Positions 24,546 to 32,948 of a DNA stretch of 64,000 nucleotides are shown here, one piece after another; positions within the stretch are counted from its first letter, which is position 1, and each line of letters starts with the position of its first letter. Made by a program: the position numbers and the translations under genes. This DNA comes from Imperialibacter roseus (GTDB taxonomy: Bacteria; Bacteroidota; Bacteroidia; Cytophagales; Cyclobacteriaceae), in NCBI RefSeq assembly GCF_032999765.1, contig NZ_CP136051.1, positions 2,270,417 to 2,334,416 of the forward strand, given 5' to 3'. The notes beneath the pieces were generated by a model, which was not told the origin of the DNA, searched no databases, and saw only the letters and a list, made by a program, of their open reading frames with translations.

Positions 24546-26774
24546 TTGAAATCAAATCAACCTAAGGTTTGGGGGTTTTTGAACCCATGGAAAAAAATCT
24601 TAACGAGTAAGAAGCGAAAAGACCGTTTAAAGAAATCAGTGCTGTTTGGTTTGGCAATTTCGAATGTTGCCTTTGCTGCAACTGCGGCTTACTACTTCCG
24701 AAGCTATGATCCCCGGGAGGTGAACCTGGTGCTCGGAATTATCTACGGAATAGCTGCCCAATATGGTCTCGGGCTCATGTATTTTCACTTGGATCGTTGG
24801 GTGAACAAGCGGCAGGCACCAGTGGGTGCATTGGTTGTATCTTCGATAACGGTTTGTTGGCTCATCGGGAGTAACTTTTTTCGTTTCCCACCCCAATACT
24901 ACTGGTTGGGAGCGGTGGGCGTATGGCTAACGGCGTTGCCTTTGTCAGCCTTTTTGCTGGGCACTTTTTCTAAAAAGAAATCATCGAAGACCTTTCTCAA
25001 TCTTGCGTTCATGCTGGGGTCGGTTGGTTCGCTTATTCTCGTCGTCGGGTTCTATTGGCTTACTTACGTCGGGAGTCCGGAGGAGGCAACGCTGCCTTCC
25101 ACTCCACCGAAGAAGGGTACCCAGTTGACCCTGGCCGACCCTACATTGAATGGCACTTTTGGAGTGAAGACTTTTAGCTATGGGTCGGGAGATAGCAAGA
25201 GACGGAAACAGTTTGCTAAGGAGGTGAAGTTTGTTACCCCTACCGTTGATGGCTCCCGAATCATTCCAGCCTGGAAAGGCGACAAGCATAAGGGTAGAGA
25301 AAAATACTGGGGTTTTGGGCCAAAAAAGCTTCCTGTAAACGGACTCGTTTGGATGCCGGAGGGGGCAGGGCCATTCCCTATCGTACTCACCGTGCATGGG
25401 AATCACTCCATGCTGGAGTACTCCGACCCCGGTTATGCCTACCTGGGTGAGTGGATGGCCTCTAACGGCATCATTATGGTGTCGGTAGACGAAAACTTCC
25501 TGAATGGGTCACCTGATGGAGACTTCGGCGGCAAGGAAATGCCCGCCCGAGGTTGGTTGCTGTTGAAGCATTTGCAGCAGTGGAAACAATGGAATGAGGA
25601 CAAAACTCATGAGCTGTTTGGAAAAGTTGACCTGAACAGAGTGGCTCTGATTGGTCATAGCAGAGGGGGAGAGGCGGTAAGTATTGCCGCCGCCTTCAAT
25701 GAGCTTCCCGCCTTTCCCGATAATGCACTGGAAGCTTTTGACTTTCATTTCGGCATTAAGGGGGTGATTGCCCTGGCTCAAACCGACTACCGCTACGAGA
25801 GACGCATGGAGTTGAAAGGAGTGAATTTCCTGGCGCTTCAAGGCTCGCTGGACAGCGATGAAGATAGCTTTTACGGACTTCGCCAATACAGGAGAACGGA
25901 ATTGACAGACAGCACCTTTAAAACAGGTGTTCTCATCCATGGAGCCAACCATGGGCAGTTCAATACTATTTGGGGAGCCAACGACGCCGGGCCTCCCTAC
26001 AGCTATCTGCTCAACAAAACCCCGCTGGTGGATGGGGAAATACAGCGGAAAACCGCAAAAGTGATGATCGGTGCGTTTCTCAAGCCAGCGCTTTTTGATC
26101 AGGCCGATTACAGGGCTGTGTTCAGAAACAGATGGTCTGCCGGCAAGTGGTTACCCAAAAACAATATCAGTATTGTATATCAGGACAATCGGATAGCCAT
26201 GCTGGAAGACTTCGAATCTGATATTGACATTGAAAGTTTTGGTAATGGAAAATCCGAAGCCGACAGCTTCAAAGTATTCAAAGAGGAGTTGATGCAATAC
26301 AAAGGCAAGCTCTTTCAGGAAAACAATGCACTCCTGCTGGGCTGGCAGCTTGACTCAGCGTCGGGGAGCACAGCGACCTATAAAGTAAGCTTCCCGGAAG
26401 GCTTTGGAGTGGCATTTAACCCCAGCCAGTTTGTGTTCGACTTGTCGCATGGAGACAAAGACTTGCTGGATTCGATCAAGGGGGAGCTGACTCCTGATTT
26501 CAGGATTGTTTTCAAAGACAGTGCGGGCGTGGTTCTTGAAAAGCAACTGTCCGACCATCATGTTTTGGCACCCAGGGCAGAATCGCACTATTTCAAATCG
26601 GATAAGATGACCAAAGATCGCTTCAACGTCTTTTGGGAGCCGCAGTTTGAGTATGTGGAAATAGACGTTAGCGACACTGAACTGAATTGGGCTGGGCTAA
26701 CTGAGATACGCTTTGAGTTTGGAAAGCCGTCGAAGGGGGTTGTTTACCTTGATAATATTGGGTTCCGGCACTGA
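24546..26774 (+). CDS. Membrane-anchored alpha/beta hydrolase (TTG start)
   Basis: No suitable in-frame ATG exists at the 5' end, so a TTG at 24546 is the likely start (MKSNQPKVWGFLNPWKKIL). The 742-residue protein has about four or five membrane helices in residues 30-170, then an alpha/beta hydrolase domain: VLTVHGNHSMLEY (oxyanion region), nucleophile elbow GHSRGGEA, LQGSLDSDED (acid region), and GANHGQFN with the catalytic His. A C-terminal domain of about 200 residues (from about 540) is beta-rich. Members of the dienelactone-hydrolase/lipase-like group look similar, but the substrate is unknown. The fusion to a polytopic N-terminal domain is unusual. Confidence 0.82.
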   Translation: MKSNQPKVWGFLNPWKKILTSKKRKDRLKKSVLFGLAISNVAFAATAAYYFRSYDPREVNLVLGIIYGIAAQYGLGLMYFHLDRWVNKRQAPVGALVVSSITVCWLIGSNFFRFPPQYYWLGAVGVWLTALPLSAFLLGTFSKKKSSKTFLNLAFMLGSVGSLILVVGFYWLTYVGSPEEATLPSTPPKKGTQLTLADPTLNGTFGVKTFSYGSGDSKRRKQFAKEVKFVTPTVDGSRIIPAWKGDKHKGREKYWGFGPKKLPVNGLVWMPEGAGPFPIVLTVHGNHSMLEYSDPGYAYLGEWMASNGIIMVSVDENFLNGSPDGDFGGKEMPARGWLLLKHLQQWKQWNEDKTHELFGKVDLNRVALIGHSRGGEAVSIAAAFNELPAFPDNALEAFDFHFGIKGVIALAQTDYRYERRMELKGVNFLALQGSLDSDEDSFYGLRQYRRTELTDSTFKTGVLIHGANHGQFNTIWGANDAGPPYSYLLNKTPLVDGEIQRKTAKVMIGAFLKPALFDQADYRAVFRNRWSAGKWLPKNNISIVYQDNRIAMLEDFESDIDIESFGNGKSEADSFKVFKEELMQYKGKLFQENNALLLGWQLDSASGSTATYKVSFPEGFGVAFNPSQFVFDLSHGDKDLLDSIKGELTPDFRIVFKDSAGVVLEKQLSDHHVLAPRAESHYFKSDKMTKDRFNVFWEPQFEYVEIDVSDTELNWAGLTEIRFEFGKPSKGVVYLDNIGFRH

Positions 26775-26793
26775 CGGTTTTTGTGAAAAACAG

Positions 26794-27495
26794 TTAGATA
26801 TGAACGGAGAGTTTGTCAATGTAAACATTGATAAACTCCTCCAGCCTCTTCAACCTGTACTGCATCACCCATCTTGGATGCGGCAGCACTTCCAGTTTTT
26901 CAAAGAAGCCCTTTTCATCATTCAGCTTTGAAAGAAACTTCAGATTTTGTCCCTGACCCAGCACGTAGGCCACCTCATGGTTGACGCCCATTTGTAGCTG
27001 GCTTTCGAAACAGTTGGTCATAAAGCTCACCCATTGCTTGGTTTGCAGCTCCTTGTGGTCGTAGTAGTTGAGGTTTTTGCCATGCATGGTAAAGCCCACT
27101 GGCGACACAGCCGAAAAACAGAAGTGTTGGTAGAAAACTTTGGGGCCGCCAAAAGCGGCAATCATGTGATAGATAAATGTTGAGGAGAGCTCCTGCTTTC
27201 TTACGAGGTTGTTTTCAATGCCACAAATGTCCTGCAACTTCAAAGGATCTGTGAAAGGAATGCCCGTTACCCCACCGCCGAAACGACCCGGGTTAATGCC
27301 AATGATGAGCGTTCTGGCCTGATTGTCCGAATAGTATTTCCGGTAAAAAGCCTGCGTAAGTGCCCAGGCGGTTGTGTCGGCATAAGGATTCATCACTTCC
27401 ACGTCTTCTGGCACCTCAGGCCACTCAAGGTTTGACAAAAAATGGAGGAGCTGTTCTGCAAATGTGACTTCCTTTTCTCGAGGTGATTGTTCCAT
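26794..27495 (-). CDS. SMUG2-like uracil-DNA glycosylase family protein
   Basis: The 233-residue protein matches the SMUG2 branch of the uracil-DNA glycosylase superfamily, with motif 1 GINPGRFGGGVTGIPFTDP and motif 2 LPHPRWVMQYR. Family members excise damaged bases, mainly uracil and deaminated purines, from DNA. The HPR in the second motif sits where the superfamily has the catalytic or DNA-intercalating HPS segment. It is divergent from the GntP gene and ends close to the alpha/beta hydrolase gene, with a weak hairpin GTTTTT-gtg-AAAAAC (26777-26791) between them. Confidence 0.85.
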   Translation of the reverse strand: MEQSPREKEVTFAEQLLHFLSNLEWPEVPEDVEVMNPYADTTAWALTQAFYRKYYSDNQARTLIIGINPGRFGGGVTGIPFTDPLKLQDICGIENNLVRKQELSSTFIYHMIAAFGGPKVFYQHFCFSAVSPVGFTMHGKNLNYYDHKELQTKQWVSFMTNCFESQLQMGVNHEVAYVLGQGQNLKFLSKLNDEKGFFEKLEVLPHPRWVMQYRLKRLEEFINVYIDKLSVHI

Positions 27496-27572
27496 GCCAT
27501 GAATATGATAAATGGAGCCCTTTTATCCAGAACAAATTTTATTATTGATGTAAAAACCAACCCTGCTCGATC

Positions 27573-28934
27573 ATGATAGAAGGCCCGCTGCTGCTTGTTG
27601 TCATCCTTTTGGCTGTTGTGCTGATTGTAGTCGGGGCCTCGGTGTTCAAAGTGCACCCTTTCATCATGTTGCTCATGGCGTCGTTGCTTGTAGGCATTGT
27701 GGTGGGTATTCCAGCCATCAAAGTAGTTGGTTTTATTAATGACGGCTTCGGGAGTATCATTGGTGGTATTGGGATAGTGATCATATTGGGGAGTATTCTG
27801 GGGGTAATCCTGGAGAAATCTGGTGCTGCTGTAAAAATTGCAGAGTTTATTTTGCAAACAATCGGACGAAAGAGCCCGGAGCTGGGGATTGGCTTTTTGG
27901 GGGCCCTGGTGAGTATTCCTGTTTTTTGTGATTCAGGCTTTATTATACTCTCAAGGCTTTGTCATGTGATGGCGCAAAAGCGAAATATCGCTGCCGGCTC
28001 TTTGTTTCTGTCATTGGCTGGCGGCATGTATACTACCCATACACTTGTGCCACCCACGCCAGGGCCTATTGCTGCGGCAGGTAACCTGGGCGGCGAAAGC
28101 TACTTAGGTTTGGTGATCATTTCAGGACTGCTTATTTCCATCCCGGTGGTTTTAATTGCTGTTAGCTATTCAAAGTATATTTTCAAAAAATATCCCTACG
28201 AGTCAGAGCTGAGTGACACCCCCATTCTTTCTGATCAGTCTTTGCCTTCCCTGGGCCTTTCCATGAGTCCTATTTTCATTCCATTGATACTCATTGGTCT
28301 TGGCTCGGTTGCGCAGTTTGTTGGTTTCCACAATGGACTTATAGATGCTCTTGTCTTTTTAGGAAACCCTGTCATCGCCTTGCTGGCAGGCTTGCTTATA
28401 GCAGTGCCGTTGTTAAAGTATATAGGAAAGGTTGAACGCTCGTCTTCTTTTCAGGAAGGCCTTGTGCAAGCCGGGCCCGTCCTTATTCTCACGGGTGCTG
28501 GCGCTGCGTTTGGTGCCGTACTAAAGGCCACGCCAATGGCCCAAATGGTGGAAGGCTGGCTAAGTGGCGGAGATGCCGGTGGTATCTACTTTATTCTGGC
28601 GGGTTTTGCTTTCACAGCCATCCTCAAGACCTCGCAAGGGTCTACCACCTCGGCTATGGTGATTACCTCTTCCATCCTTGGCCCCCTGTTGTCGCTTGGT
28701 GGGCTTGATAATCCCACTGGCATTGTGCTCATGGTGGCAGCCATTGGTGGGGGAGGAATGACTGTGTCTCATGCCAACGACTCTTTCTTTTGGGTGGTGG
28801 CTCAATTCTCAGGAATCAAAGACATCAAAGTCGCTTACCGAACGATTACTGTCATGTCGCTGGTGCAGGGAATGACCATATTGGCTATCGCTATTTCAGG
28901 CTTCTTTGCCCTTCTTTCACAAAACCATTATTAA
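27573..28934 (+). CDS. GntP-family gluconate/H+ symporter
   Basis: The 453-residue, 12-14 helix permease belongs to the GntP family, which takes up gluconate, fructuronate or other organic acids with protons. Family features include PFIMLLMASLLVGIVVGIP, GSIIGGIGIVIILGSILG, IPVFCDSGFIIL, GGMYTTHTLVPPTPGPIAAA and NDSFFWVVAQFSG. Substrate cannot be told from the sequence; the nearby uronate isomerase and TRAP genes (30-34 kb) suggest that sugar acids are used by this organism. Confidence 0.93.
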   Translation: MIEGPLLLVVILLAVVLIVVGASVFKVHPFIMLLMASLLVGIVVGIPAIKVVGFINDGFGSIIGGIGIVIILGSILGVILEKSGAAVKIAEFILQTIGRKSPELGIGFLGALVSIPVFCDSGFIILSRLCHVMAQKRNIAAGSLFLSLAGGMYTTHTLVPPTPGPIAAAGNLGGESYLGLVIISGLLISIPVVLIAVSYSKYIFKKYPYESELSDTPILSDQSLPSLGLSMSPIFIPLILIGLGSVAQFVGFHNGLIDALVFLGNPVIALLAGLLIAVPLLKYIGKVERSSSFQEGLVQAGPVLILTGAGAAFGAVLKATPMAQMVEGWLSGGDAGGIYFILAGFAFTAILKTSQGSTTSAMVITSSILGPLLSLGGLDNPTGIVLMVAAIGGGGMTVSHANDSFFWVVAQFSGIKDIKVAYRTITVMSLVQGMTILAIAISGFFALLSQNHY

Positions 28935-28978
28935 TGATAGTGAGCAGTCTGATATTATTGACCCAGGCAAAGTTTGGC

Positions 28979-29644
28979 TTACCTAATGTATCCTAAACTT
29001 TTTAAGCCATCAATTCCCTGAATAGGATGAACAGAACCATTTTTCAAAAGAAGCACGGTGTCGCTGCTGTCGATGACCTGCTGGTAACGATGGTCAGTTA
29101 GTAAAATACCTTTTGTTCGTGCCTGAGACCGGACAACAGGCAGCAGCTGCTCGACCTGCAAAGGCGACAAAAACGAGAAAGGCTCGTCTAGCAAAACGAA
29201 ATGGCTTCTGGAATGAAGTAGGAGCAATGCTTCCAGCAATTTTCTCTCACCTGTAGAAAGGTTGCTAATTCGGGTAGTGAAATGTTTTTTAACCAGGTGG
29301 TAGCTTAAAACTTCCTCAACCTGATCATCATCGTAACCGAACAACTTCAATAGCTTTTTGAAACTGAGGTGCCCCGGAATACTGGGAAACTGCGGCATAT
29401 AACTGACGAGGCCATTTTTTCGGAAAGCGCTCCTCACATATTTGGAATTCCATCTTACCGAACCGCCTCCGGGGCTGGCGGTACCAAACAGTATATTGAA
29501 TAGTGTTGATTTTCCTGTACCATTTCTACCCAGCAAGCCGGTTACTTTGCCAGTTTCACATTTAATGTATACACCGGTCAGCACGCTATGGTCTCCATAA
29601 CGGAAGTCTATTGAGTCACCTTCTAATACATGGTGTTGAGTCAT
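28979..29644 (-). CDS. ABC transporter ATP-binding protein
   Basis: This 221-residue nucleotide-binding subunit has Walker A GRNGTGKST (residues 39-47), Q-loop YMPQFP, signature LSTGERKLLEA, Walker B HFVLLDEP and H-loop LLTDHRY. It is of the export/LptB-like size class. The start ATG overlaps the stop of the upstream small membrane protein gene (ATGA, 29641-29644), so the two are translationally coupled. The small partner is the only membrane component in the operon. Confidence 0.92.
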   Translation of the reverse strand: MTQHHVLEGDSIDFRYGDHSVLTGVYIKCETGKVTGLLGRNGTGKSTLFNILFGTASPGGGSVRWNSKYVRSAFRKNGLVSYMPQFPSIPGHLSFKKLLKLFGYDDDQVEEVLSYHLVKKHFTTRISNLSTGERKLLEALLLLHSRSHFVLLDEPFSFLSPLQVEQLLPVVRSQARTKGILLTDHRYQQVIDSSDTVLLLKNGSVHPIQGIDGLKSLGYIR

Positions 29645-29943
29645 GTAATCGAATTAACAATTGCTACTAAGGCTAAGAACAGTATAATGTCAGAGAGCCC
29701 GGCTACGGCCAAAAGTGCTTGCACCGACAAGCCAAGGTTTCGAAAAAAAGTAAGCTGATTACTTTTTGAGAAGTGATAGAGGGCGCAAATGGAGAGGAAA
29801 CCGACAACCTTGGTCCAGAAAATGTAGATAAGCCCCAACCAGCCTATATTGAGATATATGACCAGTGCCAGAGCACTAAAAATCAATGTGTAAACCACAA
29901 ACTCCCTAAAGATCAGAAGATAAATCTGCAGGTATCGATTCAA
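29641..29943 (-). CDS. Small polytopic membrane protein coupled to ABC ATPase
   Basis: The 100-residue protein has about three hydrophobic helices (YTLIFSALALVIYLNIGWL; LIYIFWTKVVGFLSICALYH; LLAVAGLSDIILFLALVAIV). It matches no family I know. The ATGA overlap with the ABC ATPase gene strongly suggests a functional pair, for example a minimal permease subunit that dimerises or oligomerises. It is the first gene of the operon and is divergent from uxaC. Confidence 0.8.
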   Translation of the reverse strand: MNRYLQIYLLIFREFVVYTLIFSALALVIYLNIGWLGLIYIFWTKVVGFLSICALYHFSKSNQLTFFRNLGLSVQALLAVAGLSDIILFLALVAIVNSIT

Positions 29944-30086
29944 GCTAGTATTAGTTGGTTAAAGAGCACTATTCTGACCACCTGACTTAAAATACGACTG
30001 ACCAAACGAAATATTTTACCAGCTCCTATTATTTATGCTATCTTGAAGCCTTCATTTTTAAAAAAACGACAACACTGCTAGTAAGT

Positions 30087-31490
30087 ATGCGGCCTTTTCT
30101 GGATCACAATTTCCTGCTTTCCAATAACACTGCGGAATACCTCTATTTTGAACATGCCAAAGATCAACCAATCATAGATTACCACTGCCATTTGTCGCCC
30201 AAGGACATTGCTGAGGACAGACGTTTTAAAACACTTACTGAGATTTGGCTGGAGGGAGATCACTATAAATGGCGGGCCATGCGGGCCAATGGCGTCAATG
30301 AAAAGTATTGCACTGGCGATGCTTCCGACTATGAGAAGTTTGAAAAATGGGCTGAAACGGTTCCCTATACCATGCGCAATCCGCTCTACCACTGGACGCA
30401 CATGGAACTGCAAAGACCGTTTGGTATTCATACAATTCTTAACGCTTCCACGGCAAGGGAAATTTATGATGAGGCCAACGAACAGTTAGGTGCTAAGTGG
30501 ACGGTAAGAAGCATTTTGGAGAACATGAAAGTGGAGACCATTTGCACCACCGATGACCCTTCCGACGATCTCTCTTACCATCAAACGCTTCAAAAGGAAG
30601 GGTATAAAATCAAGGTGTTTCCGGCTTTTAGGGCCGACAAAGTGGTCGTCGTAAGCGATGCAGCCAGCTTCAATGCCTATTTGGACAAACTTGGAAAAGC
30701 TGCTTCACAAAGCATTTCCTCACTTGATGACCTTCTGTCAGCCTTGAGAAGCCGCCACGACTTCTTTGCATCGCTGGGTTGCAAGCTGAGCGACCATGGG
30801 CTGGAGACCTTCTACGCCGCCGACTTTACTGAAGCCGAAGCTGCAAAAGTGTTTGCGGAGCTACGATCCGGGAAAATGCCTGCAAAAGCTGATATGTTGC
30901 TTTACCAGTCGTTCATGTTGCACCAGCTGGCGCTCATGGACCATGAAAAAGGCTGGACGCAGCAATTTCACATCGGCGCCCTTCGCAACAATAGCAAGCG
31001 CATGCTTGATACCCTGGGGCCTGATACAGGCTTTGACAGTATGGGTGACTTTGAGCATGGCAGAGCCATGAGTCGCTTCTTTGACAGGCTTGACTCAACA
31101 GACCAACTTGCCAAGACCATTCTTTATAACCTCAACTCAAGGGATAACGAGCTTTTCGCCACTATGGCGGGCAACTTCAACGATGGTTCCACGGCAGGCA
31201 AGATGCAATACGGGTCGGCCTGGTGGTTTCTCGACCAGAAGGATGGGATGGAAAAGCAAATCAACGCACTGTCGAATATGGGACTCCTTAGCCGGTTTGT
31301 TGGCATGCTTACTGACAGCCGAAGTTTTCTTTCCTACCCCCGGCATGATTATTTCCGTAGGATTCTGTGTAATTTGATCGGAACTGACGTTCATAACGGT
31401 GAATTACCGAATGACCGGGAGTGGCTGGGTAAAATGGTGGAGAATATCTGCTATTTCAATGCTAAATCATATTTTGGATTTAATAAATAA
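30087..31490 (+). CDS. uxaC: Uronate isomerase
   Basis: The 467-residue enzyme isomerises D-glucuronate and D-galacturonate to fructuronate and tagaturonate. It has the conserved N-terminal metal site IDYHCHLSPKDIAEDRRF, the KTLTEIWLEGDHYKWRAMRANG segment expected of UxaC, VETICTTDDPSDDL, WTQQFHIGALRNNS, and a C terminus LTDSRSFLSYPRHDYFRRIL. Full length for the family (about 470). A GTG-started TRAP transporter gene follows after 5 bp, so the operon probably takes up and isomerises hexuronates. Confidence 0.97.
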   Translation: MRPFLDHNFLLSNNTAEYLYFEHAKDQPIIDYHCHLSPKDIAEDRRFKTLTEIWLEGDHYKWRAMRANGVNEKYCTGDASDYEKFEKWAETVPYTMRNPLYHWTHMELQRPFGIHTILNASTAREIYDEANEQLGAKWTVRSILENMKVETICTTDDPSDDLSYHQTLQKEGYKIKVFPAFRADKVVVVSDAASFNAYLDKLGKAASQSISSLDDLLSALRSRHDFFASLGCKLSDHGLETFYAADFTEAEAAKVFAELRSGKMPAKADMLLYQSFMLHQLALMDHEKGWTQQFHIGALRNNSKRMLDTLGPDTGFDSMGDFEHGRAMSRFFDRLDSTDQLAKTILYNLNSRDNELFATMAGNFNDGSTAGKMQYGSAWWFLDQKDGMEKQINALSNMGLLSRFVGMLTDSRSFLSYPRHDYFRRILCNLIGTDVHNGELPNDREWLGKMVENICYFNAKSYFGFNK

Positions 31491-31495
31491 ATAAG

Positions 31496-32500
31496 GTGAC
31501 GACAACTTCCCTAAGATACCTGCTTTGTTTTTTTTTAATGCTAACGATTGCGGGCTGCGCTGTGAAAAGTGATGTGAAAGTGATTAAGCTAGGCCACGCT
31601 CTTGACGTAAACCACTCAGTGCACAAGGCGATGGTTTTTTTGGCTGAGAAAGTAGATGAGAAGTCAAACGGCAAGATGCGCATTGATATCTATCCCAATG
31701 GACAGCTGGGATCTGAAAGAGAGTTGCTTGAATTGTTGCAGATAGGCTCCATAGGAATGACCAAAGCGTCTGCGGCAGTGCTGGAAAGCTTCATGCCGTC
31801 GATGGCAGTGGTGAATTTACCCTATGTTTTTCATAGTAAGGATCATTACAGAAAAGTGCTGGGTGGCGAAATTGGGCAGGAGCTCTTGACAAGTGGCGAG
31901 GAGTTCTGGATGCGGGGCATGTGCTTTTACGACGCTGGCAGTCGCAGCTTTTATTCCAAAGACAAGCCCATCATGAAGCCGGAAGACCTTCAGGGACTCA
32001 AAGTGAGGGTGCAGTCCAGCGCATCAGCTATTCAAATGGTGAGGTTGCTGGGCGGCTCTGCTACCCCCATACCGTTTGGCGAGCTTTACACAGCACTTCA
32101 GCAGGGCGTTGTGGACGCCGCAGAAAACAATCCCCCGAGTCTTTACCTAACAAGGCACTATGAAGTTTGTCGCTATTACAGCCTCAATGAACACACTTTT
32201 GTGCCGGATGTGATGCTGGTGAGCACCCATACCTGGGACGACTTGAACGATGAGCAAAAGAAGTGGTTGAGCGAAGCTTCCTTTGAGTCGGCTGTGCACC
32301 AGCGCACGCTTTGGGAAGAGTCAGAGAAAGAAGCGCTGGACGCCATGATAGCAGATGGGGTTCACGTTGAATACCCTGACAAAGGGCCATTTATTGAAAA
32401 AGTGAGGCCGATGCTGGATGCATTTGCCAATACAGAATACCGAAAGAAACTACTAGAAAGAATTGAAGCCGTAGATGAAAGTTCTCAGACAGAAAATTGA
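31496..32500 (+). CDS. dctP: TRAP transporter solute-binding lipoprotein (DctP family; GTG start)
   Basis: A GTG at 31496, 5 bp after the uxaC stop, starts the 334-residue protein. The lipobox TIAGC (Cys22) makes it a lipoprotein, which fits a periplasmic binding protein held at the membrane. DctP features are visible: KLGHALDVNHSVHKAM, GSERELLELLQIGSIGMTKA, DLQGLKVRVQSS with the Arg that contacts the carboxylate, and GVVDAAENNPPSL. A hexuronate ligand is inferred from the uxaC linkage. The gene overlaps the next (dctQ) by 26 bp. Confidence 0.93.
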   Translation: MTTTSLRYLLCFFLMLTIAGCAVKSDVKVIKLGHALDVNHSVHKAMVFLAEKVDEKSNGKMRIDIYPNGQLGSERELLELLQIGSIGMTKASAAVLESFMPSMAVVNLPYVFHSKDHYRKVLGGEIGQELLTSGEEFWMRGMCFYDAGSRSFYSKDKPIMKPEDLQGLKVRVQSSASAIQMVRLLGGSATPIPFGELYTALQQGVVDAAENNPPSLYLTRHYEVCRYYSLNEHTFVPDVMLVSTHTWDDLNDEQKKWLSEASFESAVHQRTLWEESEKEALDAMIADGVHVEYPDKGPFIEKVRPMLDAFANTEYRKKLLERIEAVDESSQTEN

Positions 32501-32948
32501 CAAAATTACCGAAGGTGGGCTTGTTATCCTTATGAGCCTCCTTGTGTTGGATGTGCTTTGGCAGGTAGCCTCCCGTTATATATTGAGAAGCCCCAGCTCT
32601 TTTACCGACGAGCTGGCCAGGTACCTGCTCATTTGGGTAGCACTGATTGGTGCAGCATATGCCACAGGCAAAAATATGCACCTCGCCATTGATATTCTTC
32701 CCGGTAAACTGGAAGGTGCCAAAGCTGTTTTACTTCATCGCTTTATCTACCTGCTAATACTTGTATTCGCTCTGCTGGTCATGGTTGTAGGTGGTATCAG
32801 GCTTGTGTACATTTCGTTTGCTCTCGGTCAGCTGGCAGCCACACTTCAGGTATCACTTGCCTACGTATACATTTCACTGCCCGTCAGTGGACTTCTAATT
32901 TGTTTTTACTGTATTCATGAATTGATCAAAGGGAGGGCCGAAGTATGA
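32475..32948 (+). CDS. dctQ: TRAP transporter small membrane subunit (DctQ family)
   Basis: The 157-residue four-helix protein is the small TRAP membrane component. LVLDVLWQVASRYILRSPSSFTDEL and YLLIWVALIGAAYATGKNMHLA are typical DctQ sequences. It overlaps dctP by 26 bp and dctM by 4 bp (ATGA), so the three TRAP subunits are translated together. Confidence 0.93.
   Translation: MKVLRQKIDKITEGGLVILMSLLVLDVLWQVASRYILRSPSSFTDELARYLLIWVALIGAAYATGKNMHLAIDILPGKLEGAKAVLLHRFIYLLILVFALLVMVVGGIRLVYISFALGQLAATLQVSLAYVYISLPVSGLLICFYCIHELIKGRAEV

Noticed and set aside
25509-25952. 147-residue minus-strand frame inside the hydrolase gene
   Set aside because: Antisense shadow of a well-supported alpha/beta hydrolase; no family features.
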